DNA of 64,000 bases, from the NCBI RefSeq assembly GCF_021155765.1, contig NC_060118.1, forward strand, positions 11,789,146 to 11,853,145, read 5' to 3'. The first letter of the stretch is position 1, and every line of letters starts with the position of its first letter. This DNA comes from Diprion similis. Lineage: Eukaryota > Arthropoda > Insecta > Hymenoptera > Diprionidae. The translations under genes were made by a program, and so were the position numbers. Below are positions 21,185 through 33,100 of this stretch, in pieces. The notes beneath the pieces were generated by a model. It saw only the letters and a program-made list of their open reading frames with translations. It was not told the DNA's origin and ran no database searches.

Positions 21185-24100
21185 ATGAAGATCGCAACCA
21201 CCTTGTTCCTATTCGTCGTCGTTGGTAAGTGTGAGAAACTTCATTCTCGTTCATCTTCTCATTAATATCTTTGTTTCGGAATTCTTTTTAATAGTTGTAA
21301 ATTTTATCGGTTATCTAAGTTACCCAGAAAGATTATAGTAGCGAGATGTTTTCATAGATTTCGAACGATTTTTACCGAACAAGAAGATTTAAAAATTTTC
21401 TTACATTCTTAGAAAGCTCGAATTGCTCGATTACATCCGGAAAAATTTGGATAGATATCATAAAAAACTGAGATGGGATTACTTTTATTAAACCAAGGTG
21501 AAAAAAAATGAAAAATAGAAAAGCGAGTCGTTGAATTGCCTTGAGACTTTAACTAATCTTTTCATCATGTTTCATTTAATTTGAACGTCTAATAAATCCT
21601 CACTATATATGTCAGACTAATGGTGAGATTTACGAAAAAATATATATGAGCCTGTTCAATTCATTGTGAATTATCATAGGTATGAATAATTAGAATGTTA
21701 GGCTATGCACACATTGCTCCATGGATATTAGCATTGGAATTGGCATTTTGATTAAATATGATTAATAATATATTACATAATGTTGAAAATATAAAACGCC
21801 TGACATTTTAGCTGTGATATTTTCAATGTATACCTTTACTTACACTGACTCTACTGCTTTAGGACTTTGAGTTTTACACTTACGTGACTTTCAACTCTGT
21901 ACCGGTCATTGATTGTCAGTCAATGATCTTTCACCTTTCATGCACTAACACGTATTTGATAAAGAAAGAAAAAAAACGCGGTAGAGCGAACGGTTTCTGT
22001 TAATTACACTGAGGCCTGTGTTTTTCTTAATTTTTTCTGTCTCTCCCCTCTCTCTCTCCCTCTTTCTCGCTCTCTCTCTCTCTCGCACTTAATAATAATT
22101 CTCTTGGTGGATCGAGTACCTCATCGCATCAGCGATGAATTTGTAAATACTCATTTTCTTATAACACGCACCGTAAAATTAATTAGCGATGAAAATGATC
22201 GTAAACTGCAAGAAATTTAAAATTCTACGAAAAAGTAAAGAAAATTTTTTCTATAGTCGCAGTAAAAAGTCCGTAAATTATCATGCGAAAATGATATTTT
22301 ATTTATGGATAAACAAAGCAAAAAAAAAAAAAAAAAAAAAAAACTTTATCAAAACGTTATTCATATTGTAGAAAGTGTAAACGGTTGTGATTTTACTCAA
22401 ACGTTTTCTCTTCGCGAATAACATGCATTATTATAATTTCCGTTCAATCACATGTCAAAAATACGGATCTGATCCGACGTAGAAAACGGAGCAAACGAAA
22501 GTCAGTCTCTCCTCGATACGTATAATAATAATATATGCCGGTATAATAATGGAGCACAGAATAAAGTTAATAACAGCGATATTTGATCTTACAATTAGAT
22601 GTGAACTTTGCGTCTACCGATTAGAGTGAAATTTCACTTGCAGAATCAAGTTTTTATCCATATATGCGGCAGAAAATACCGCAGATCGATCCTTTGATTA
22701 TATATATCTGATTACGAAAATTTTCAATTCTAGGAGAACTTGAAGCGGATTTTTTTTAGTTTTTTTTTTTTTGTTCCTTAATTATATTATGAGCAGATGG
22801 TTAGAAAAGTAGGGGAATTTCGAAAATTTTTATCTAACAAACTGTTTATTTGATTCCATCAGTTTTTTTTTGTTTTTTTCTTATTTCAAAGTTTATACAT
22901 TCAGTGATTTTTTCATCAAAATTTATCCACTCGTGGCTTTGTTACAGTGGCCGGCGTAAAACGTGATCCGTAATTACACGGTTTGCGGTGTCTAGGATTT
23001 TGGACAGTCGGTTGATCTGAAATAAAAAATTTCAACGCGATCTTGAAATGTAGTATATTGATCCGTTCACTGCGTATGGATTTTTTTTTTTTCATTAACG
23101 AAACGGTGAACGTTTCGACTTTAACGTTCGTTTTCCGGCCTAAATTTAACACCTTTTTTTGAAACGTAAAAAATAAATAATTGAATTAAAAAAAAAACCA
23201 TAAGCAGCGAATGAAACAAAATGTACAAAAACATTGTGTCGAAATTTGGTAAAAATTGGTCGTGTCGTTTCCGAGATATTCTAGGCACGGACTCGGAAAC
23301 GTAGTTTCGAGATAATCGAGTTTAAAGTTCAGCGAATCGGCGGCAACTTCAACAATTCTTCGAATTTTATCGTGTAATTTACACACAATAATCTTCATAT
23401 TTGAAAATTTAAGAAACGCGAATAAAAAGAAAATCAATTTTTAAAATATTCCACTCGGATGTGCCCCCTTAATTATTACATTGTCTCATACCGATCTGTC
23501 TCTCAATCTTGTCGTGCAAAACGATTCAGCAACTCGTAACCGTACACTCGTGTCATTTAAACTGTACAATCTTCATTGTGATTTCGATCAGAGAATTGGG
23601 CCAGTATTTTTTACCACGCGGTATGACATATTCGAGTCTATATACCTACATACATGCAGCTTTCTATTACGGCAATTCATAGGTTTGTGTGACCCTCTTG
23701 TTTGACTTCTTAAATTGTACGCCATTCCTCGAGTATGCTAATGAAATTCATCAACGAACTGTTTAATCTTCAAATCTTCACCGTTCTCTCTTTTGCTCTG
23801 AAATTCAGAGTCGACTTTGTGTCTCGATCTTTGGATGAGTATAGATCGCAACCTCACCTATGATCGTCAAGCGATATTCGCAGCTGAATTTTAGCCTAAT
23901 TTACGCATCTCTGCAACGTACAGTCCAAATTTTATCGGTCAAATAAAAAATCATGCAAATTTTTGGCTACTGCCGGATTCCTGCCTTATTATTCCGATCT
24001 GAAAAATTTTATCCGTGTCAGTGGGCCGTGTAAAAATCACGCGTGTATATCGTGTATGACGAATTATTATCAGCCATGCACGTTTCGTTCTGTATAAGGT

Positions 24101-27100
24101 ATAATCTTCGTAATTTTGATAAATCAATTGATGATGATCGATATTAGTTGTGAAATCGTGAAATGGAGCCTCGATCCATCTTGTACATGGATATGTATAG
24201 TCAATGCCAAGGCCGAATTCTAAGCGTCTGTCTGCATTCCAAAGTGTATAATAACAGACTCTCGCTCCTTGCGTTAGACACACTTAACCTTCCATTGTTA
24301 ACTAAGACTTATCGTTAGATGCAATCCGAGAGATCCCTTCTTACAATTAATCGCGTTGTTCTCCTTTTGCGCGAGCTGCAGAACCGGTTTTCACACACCC
24401 GGAAAACGGAACTCGTTACATCTAATTTCATTCTGCAAAATTATCCTCGGTTTGATCGATTTATTTTCACATTTTTCTACTACTTTCGTAAACGGATATC
24501 GTTAGTCCACGGAATTTTTTCAAATTTCAATCTAGAAAGTCTTATATTCTACGGCATAATAATTTGAAGACGATTTTTGGTAACGGCGCGATTTTTCTTG
24601 GTCAAACGCCTTACGAAATTCGGACAATTTTGCTGAATTAAGTTTTGCAGACCGGGAATCACTGGTTAGTAATTCACCGAAAAATAAACATAAAAAACTA
24701 AATCATCGCTCCCAGAAAATGTAAATACTAACGTAACTTTGTCAGATTCTACATTAAGGGTACGCAGTTAGTCTTCAACCTTTACCGACCGAGCACACTC
24801 ACCTTTATTCAGGATACGAGTAAGCTTCCTGAATTTCGCTGCAAAAGAGACACGCACTGTAAAAACTTAAACCCTTTCCGTTCATTTGTCAATTTAATAT
24901 AGACAGAAAAAGAGTGAGGCTGCTCGGTCGGTAACGGTGCTAGTACTACATACCCTTAATATCAATACACTAGTTCAAGATACTAAAAAAAATTGACTGA
25001 TTTGTTAGCATTACAAAACTGAGAGGCAATAATTACTGGAGACAAGTATCTCCGGTATTTTCGTTCATTTGTCAATTTAATGTAGAAAGAAAAAGAGTGA
25101 GTTTGCTCGGTCGGTAACGGCGGTAATACTAAATACCCTTAATATCAATACACTAGTTGAAGATATTAAAAAAAGTTGACTGATTTGCCGGTATTACGAA
25201 ACCGAGAGGCAATAATTACTGCAGACAAGTATCTCCGGTATTTTCGTAACGGGTTTGGGTGAAATTTCTTTCGATCCTTCTCGTCTATGAGGGTAAACAG
25301 TAAATCGTGGCTGGCGCGCACCTGTTTGAATATGGAATAGCAAATAGACGTATCTACTATTCGTTTGTTCGTCTATTTAGTCAGCCAAGAGGCATTCGCG
25401 AAGTGGGTTAGTAGGCCATACCGCATGATCGGTCAGTGCTGTGTGGGCCGTGCAGGCCTTTTGCTGCACCGTGTCTATAGTATATAGTACATAATCCAGT
25501 CTCGAATAAAATTCCCCAAGATATCCTCACGCGTTCTAAACAAGTTCTCATCCGTCTCTCTCTATGACGCATCATCGTCAAAGTGCACTGAGAAGAAGCC
25601 GGTTCTCGGCTCCTTTCGTTCTCTCGACTTTTGATCGACGGACGAAAATAAAAAAAATAAAAAAATTATATATTTACTTCCCATTTTAAGAAAGACAGAT
25701 CAAAAAAAAAAAAAAAGTGCAAGTTTCCTTGCAGAAAATGTCACCCTTAATATCTTTATAACATTAAAACTTTACTTTGACTTCGTATTTGATTATTTCA
25801 TTCTATTAATTATTTTCTTTTCTATAAATTATTATCGTTACTCATTTTTACCTACATTTAATCCTATTTTTCAAAAGGATATAATGCGGAACGGAAGTTG
25901 ACGTGGAATTATACAGATACCATAAATATACACCCGGATCCTTGCTAAAAATTTGGGTCGAACCGTGAATCAGTTGGCAAAAAGTTTTCTCTGCCTGGTA
26001 TTCGCGAGCTTCTTGGAATTTATACATCGACTCGCGTCCGGTTCCCTGATTTTTAACAAAGTATTTGCTTGCAGCTGAATCTATCAACCGTTTACCAATC
26101 CGGATCGTCGGTCTCGGTTTATTCGACTTAATTCTAACATTAACGATGAATTTTACAAATGAGTACTCAATATTCTTCAGGCTCTATGGATAATTTAATA
26201 ATACATCTGCGATAATCGTGCGAAGTAATTAGAAAGTTGGGATTTTCTTACCGTTATTTATCGTCGTTAAGATTTAATTTACACTTCTAGTCGTGTTGCA
26301 TTTTTATTATATATCTTCTACTATATATGGGGTCGTTCAAGTGCACGTGAACAAAGTTCGACCTCGACCCCCACCGAATTGGTCGTCGATCTATTTCTTA
26401 CTTCTAATCCACCGAGTGTACATTTTCAAAGTTTTTCAAGTTTTTTCCACCTGTCGTTTACGAGCAGATATTTCAGATCAAATCTTTATCATTTTCTACC
26501 AGTTCAGAAAAGAAACAATTTTTTTATCTAAATGTACAGTTTTCGAATTATGGAAAATGGGATCTAAAATATTCAGGGGAAGACAATCTCAACAAAAATT
26601 AGACAATGTATATTCGGTGGAGTGGAAGTAGGAATTAAATCCGCGACTAATTCGGTGGGGATCGGGGTCAGAACTTGATCAATTTCGTTCGTCACTACCT
26701 CATAGATTACTAGATTATGTATAAATAGACGCCACACGTTTATGCGACCTTTTATTTGACTGAACCTAAATTTTTTAAATGTTAAATTTACGAGAGAGAG
26801 AGAAAGTTGAGAGACAGGACCAGAACCGAGAAAGAGAGGATAACGAATATCATTAAAGCGATTGCGAATGAGAGAGGAAAAAATTAGGAAAACAGAGAAA
26901 TGACCAAATGATTATCGAAGACGATCGAGTTTGTTCAACCGAAATCACAGTGCATATGATACAATTGACAGATTACAGTTAATATTAAGGGGAAACTACA
27001 GTGAAATTTTGATAACATTGAGTTTTTGATTTTTTAAACGACTAATAAAGATGCGATGAATAATTTCTCCCAACAAAATTTAGATTATGTTAGTGTGCGT

Positions 27101-30100
27101 CGTGAAAAAAATTTCAATTTTCTGCGACGAATGTTTATGCGCAAGAAAGTTTTGGCAGAAAATTTTGATTGAAATTTTTTCTTCAGGACACGTACAAAAG
27201 CATAATCTAAATTTTTTTGCCAGGAATTTTTTGTCGCATCTTTTTTAGTCATTATAAAAACAAAAAAATAAAAAAACTCTATATCACCGAAAGTTCATCG
27301 AAGTTTCCCCTTAAAAATCAAGCTCGAATAATCCAGACGAGGAGTGAAAAATAGTATGACGCTGACGCTTAAAGATGGTGTTTCCGGTTTGGTTCTAGGG
27401 TGTACGTGGCGGGAGACCTTAGCGACTTGCGTACTGGAGTCCGATTTTGGTTTCAAGCTAAACTGCGCCTTCAAAAAATCCGGCCTATTTCGGGTTCGAA
27501 ATCTTGGAGGCGTCAAAGGTTTCGTAGGTCTTGGTGAGTCCTTTGCCCAACTCCTTATTCCGCCGGGGTTCTTGCCAAATCGCATCGCCTGACCTTGAAA
27601 AAGAAAGGAAACGAATTATGATTTTCTTTCCCAATATATACCGGCTGGATTGCAAGTTTCGCAATGAATTAAAAAAATTTCGTAAACACGTTATTACCGC
27701 TCTGCATTTTATACTGATGTGCGTATAAACATTCATTTTTATTATACACTTGAACCTGATCTAGTTTTCGAAACTACGAAACCCGAGGCGAGTTTTTCAG
27801 GATCCTTATTTAATGTTATTTAATGCGTAAGGATAATAATTTATAGTTTAATAAGAATACCTTGTACCCCTTACGATGGCCTCGAATTAAACATTTCGGT
27901 CGAATCGCGATACAGCCGTGTTTTCTCGAGATGATAAATCGTCCTTACTATTATACGATCCGTGTTTCAAACGTTCTTCTCGCCTCGCATCAAGTTTCAT
28001 AATAATAATTTATTCAACTTGCTGAATGTTGTATAAATTGAAGTGTCATCTAAACGACGTTAAGACAGGTATCATGCGGTGAATTTACTGCGGCTTTACA
28101 CTCAATTTGACGTGCGTAGGTATATATCAGTTACGGAAGAGTGCTGAAACGTGAATAAATATATATCATATATATCTATGTCGTATAAGGATATAAAATA
28201 TCATAATATTTTAATGCGAATCCTGAAACACTATTTTGCATAAGGATGTAGATATGAAGATACGGATTCGATTGCCAATCGGGATTGGGAAATTTAATCC
28301 CATCCACCTTTTATGCCCGATTCAGCCGATTGTTCGGGTTTAACACTAATTAGAATTGCGAAATATAATCATCGGTTACACAGTTGGCTTAGCACAATTT
28401 CTCGTCAATACACGTCTCCACGTATCCTTCATCTACGCAAATGCTCTGGCTGTGGGATTTAATTACAGCTCCACCACGAACTGTTTGTTTTTTCATTTCT
28501 TTGCTTCACTCGCTCGAGGCGTATAAGAAAAGAAAAAACTAGAACAGAAGAAAAAAATTCATTAAGAAATCATCGTTCTCTTAATAGGATTAGAATTTCT
28601 TTTCAGTCTCAACGAAATATCATTAGTACAATAATAAAATAAATCATTCACACGCGGGAGAGAAACAAACTCTCTTGCACGCACTGAGTCTGCACTGCAA
28701 GTTGCGTGTTAGTGATTGCCGTTTATGCAATAATAAACTTTTGCCATTTAGAATTGCGTTAGACAAGTAACACCTTTGGCTGTCAGCTCGTTTATTTATA
28801 ATTTCCTTTGAAGGTTTGAAAATATTTTATAAACGAAATCAAGCCGTAACTTTCCCTCACATTTTTCCTTACTTTTTTTCACCTTCTCTTCACCCCGCAA
28901 TATATTTTTCTTATCAGTTTGTGAAACGCGCATCGATATGCAGTTTTTTTTTTCATATCATTAACCTTTTTTTCTGCATTTTAATAACTGAGCTATCTAT
29001 ATATATATATACATATATATCAATTATTTATCGCGACCAGTTGCAGATAAATTAATAAGCTGCAGTATGTCGCGGTCGGTCGTCCTTAACATACATTTTT
29101 TTTTTCCCTATTCTCTCTCCTCTTTTCCAAGCGTCTTATTTCTAAGCGCGCTTAGTAACGCGTTCGGTTTGTAATCGATTGAGCAAGGAAATTTATGAAC
29201 TTACACCTTGAGCCGTTGGGCAATTGCTGAAGAAAACATCACTGATTGACTGGGGTAAGGAGATAACGATGCAATATAAATGCACATTTCAATTATCACA
29301 ATCACACGATATTTACCACACAGCCGTTAATTATATTTCGATCCGCAGGTGCTTGGTTGTGCTTTTTTTTTCTTATCTTTTTTTCTTCTATTTATCTCGT
29401 CAACTTTCGTATTACGGATGCAGCGAATAATTTTGCAGGCAATAATCTTAATTTCCAGATCTTTGCACGTCGCTGACGATTTAGAGAATTATGGTAATAG
29501 CAGTAATCGTAGAATGATTGAAACGAATGAATAATCCTAAACGTTAAACGAAAATGTTAATTAAGAGAAACCGTAAGACTATCTGGAAATAATTCTGTTC
29601 AAATCGAGACTAATTATATTTCTGACCCAGATATATTCATACAGAACCCACTTTTATATTATTCCAGGATTCTCGGTTGGAGATGAACTCGGATTTCCTG
29701 AATCAATTTCCAATTTGGAAAGCAGCAAGAGACGAAGTGTTCAAGTCCGGGGAAATTCAATTCCCGTAGGAACGTCAAACGCGGTAAGATATATTCCACG
29801 TATTCTCTACAACGAAAGTCCATATTTCATGTGACATGTGATTTCAATGTGTGTAATAATAATAATAATGATAATAATAGTTAACCCGTCACTTATTCAA
29901 AAATGAATAATAAAATAACTGAAATAATTAGCACAAAATGAAACTGTAAATTCCGACCTAATACTACACGGCGTACACAAGAATTTGCGATAGCAAAGCT
30001 TCATTGCTGCAGTTTTTTGTAACATGCCTGCAGCGTTTATATAATTATAAAGTGAATATCTTTTTCCACAAATTGCGACGTCCTTGTAGTAACTGGTGCG

Positions 30101-33100
30101 TGAACTTTTCCCTGCACATTTATTTATCACACGCACTTGCGCGTCCTGTATGGTTAATATCGTGCATATACATATATGGTGGATAAAAACGAGGGTTTCA
30201 ATGAAACTTCGATAAATTAATTCTGCGACTATGAGCACGTTACTTCATCGTCGTATTTCACATATGCCACGCATTCGTGCTCACATTAACCATAAAAGAC
30301 CTTGTAGAATTAATTTGCCAATCCATTGAACATTATTGTTTGATTACTGATCATTTGAATAACAGAAATAGCAATTTCGGTTCGTCTTTGTCTCGTAATC
30401 TTCAGATCTATGTGTAAAGATCGTGATTTAATTCCATCTAAACAGGCTCTGGCTATACTATATTGTTGTAACATGTAGCTGATTTCATTTACAATCCAAA
30501 AGGTAGTGCAAGGTCGGAGACTTCAGACTAAAATAACTTTCCTCTCTAAGCCAGTTACAGAGTTGAGATGTATGCGATTACAGTTTGTGAGAAAAATCGC
30601 AGGTGTCTGTGGATTTCATTGCTCTTGAAATTGCTCAATGAATTATTTATTAAAAACAAAATTACAACTCAGCTAATACCAGCACGGCTGAATAACTAAT
30701 TATTCATCTCTCCGGAGTAACGGAAATTACTTCTTTAGTCCAATTCACTGCTCAACCAGTGAAAAATTTTTCCAATTCTAGATATGAAAATTGATACATT
30801 TTACGCAAAATATCTTATTTTGCACGTATACACTCTCAGAGTGTAGAAGGTCCACGTGGTTGAATTCTAACGTTCTGATATTGCAGTGGCTCCTCGAGTT
30901 CAAGTGATTAATTCGAATTGCAGTATTTTTTCAATCACGTTGTAAATTTCCAAACAATAAAAATGAGGTTTGACGAAAAACGAGACTCTGAATTAAGCAA
31001 CGCTAACCGGTGCGGTGTAAAAATTTTGCGTCACATTATACGTGCAAGGTGTTCATACGGTGCGGCAAGAAATGCGGTAATTCTAATACTTTACGTTCTA
31101 ATCGTTGCCGCTGAGGCCTTTCACTAAATTCAGACACTCGGTATCTTCGATTCTCTTTGCAAGGATCATAGACACGTGCATATACTTCACACACGCTAAT
31201 AATTAATTACGGCAGACCGGACTGGGTCGCTTGTAATTTCCGCTTACATGTTCGCTTACGCCGATTACACAATAGATTAAAATCTTCTCGCTTATTGACT
31301 TAGAGAATAAATAGAAACGACGTTCTTCAGCGTATGCCGCAGAATCCACGCGCTGTTCCACCCTTCAAACCTTTGCCACCTGGTGGAGTTCGGCCGATGG
31401 CTCAGCAGACGGAGCGTCAGAGATTAGTGGTCCAGCAGAATGCAACTGCTCTGAAAACAGTCGGTGCACCTTCATTCGCCGCGATGCAGACGGAGAATGC
31501 AAAGCTGCAACAGCGAACCCAGCAAGAGGCCTTTGCTCTTCAGATGCTGAAGCAGCAGCAGGCGCAACAGCAACAAGCCATCAGGCAACAGCAACAGCAG
31601 CAAATGATCGCCATGCAGAACAAGAGGATACAGGTGGGTGATTCTGTTTAGTGCGGATTTGAAATTCGGCAAAGTATTTCAGTTAAAATAGGACTGAGTT
31701 AAAGACATTTCCGATATGGCTGCACTTTTGTGTACAGGGATCTTCCACCCTCGGTGCACTCAAATCTGAAGTCATTTTAGAGCTGCGTGTGGCCCGCGTT
31801 TCGAGAAAAGAGCAGAATTTTATGTTTTTTGCGTTTTCCCCAAAAACTGCTATCGATAGATGAAAAATGACTTGATCAACGTGTAGAGCGGAAAATTCTA
31901 CATCGATTTGTGTCGTCACATGTCGGTAACGGAGTTGGATTAACAAATTAATAAAAAAGAAATTCTACTTATCGAGGAAATCTGGGGAATTTTGGTGAAA
32001 TAATTTCTTTTTTATCACCAAAATTCCCCAGATTCCGTCGATAAGTAGAATTTCTTTTTTATCAATTTGTTAATCCGACTCCGTTACGACATATGAGGAC
32101 ATAAATCGATGCAGAATTTTCCGCTCTACACGATGATCAAGTCATTTTTCGTTTATCGATAGCAGTTTTTGGGGAAAACGCAAAAAACCTCAAATTTTGC
32201 TCATTTCTCGAAACGCCGATTAAGATGAAACTCAAAAATGACTTCAGATATGAGTTCCTGAGGGTTGATAACCCCTGTACACATAAATGCAGCCATATCC
32301 CGAACCTTTTAATTCAGACCTATTTTGACTAGACTAGATGATACGAGACGTTTTGGAATCCCAATGGGTTCACTTTTTCTTTCCGCACTTGCCGCCCCCT
32401 TCGGGAGAAAAGATGTCCTGGAATTACAGGTCTTGCGACGTTCTCTTCGTGTTTTTTGTTCCACGACCCCGATTCACACAATAGAACCTCACCGAGCCGT
32501 GCATTGTATGTATGACTCTACTTAAAACGTGAATTGACTACGCTGCTTAACTCTCATGACCTAGCGCAATTTGCCTGATGCATGTTATATGACTAGTTTT
32601 ATACTTGATACGTTCAAAGTTGCGTGCAACATTTCTCGGTGACAGTTTCTCTCATTTCAATCATAATGCCCAGCATGCAGTTCCTTCGCGCCGTTTTATG
32701 TACGCTTGTGCAACAACTTTGGCTGCCCCTCACGGTTCTGCATGATGTTATATATACATGCATACATGCAGTACATGGATTCAGAGATTACTGCATATCT
32801 CATCACAGGCACTACCGCCTTTTGTTCCTGGCTAATTACTGCTGTCTGGCTTTCGATCCTGAGCTACATTATCCGAATTACCTGCAATCTCGTGAAGTAC
32901 ATCGCACCAGCCCGAGACCAAATTTAGCGCCTACATTTGATCCTACCAAGGTTCGCATAAACCCACTTTGAAGGAAACTGGACCTACAAATCCTTCATTG
33001 ACCTTCCAAGTCCTAAGAATTTAAGAACAAACCCTGCATCGAACCTCCAACTCCTAAAGATCGAAGTACCAAACCCTCTTTGACGTTCTCAGTAGACGAT

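Larger units (their letters stand above)
21225..29667 (+). other. 8.4-kb first coding intron of the chitin-binding gene
   Basis: The GTAAGT donor and TATTCCAG acceptor are both phase 1 and splice to complete a signal peptide. No intervening exon is required. The interval holds a CT-rich microsatellite (22039-22086), a possible TTAA-ended element at 23160-23473, the tandem or inverted unit at 24752-25247, two foldback elements and a GC-richer patch (27340-27600). Confidence 0.75.

Noticed and set aside
23951..24283. 110-codon minus-strand ORF in the large intron
   Set aside because: No domain, and biased composition expected by chance.
32325..32971. Extra exons between exons 3 and 4 of the chitin-binding gene
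   Set aside because: The ORFs here have no domain, and exon 3 and exon 4 already join in phase 0. An alternative exon cannot be excluded but is unsupported.
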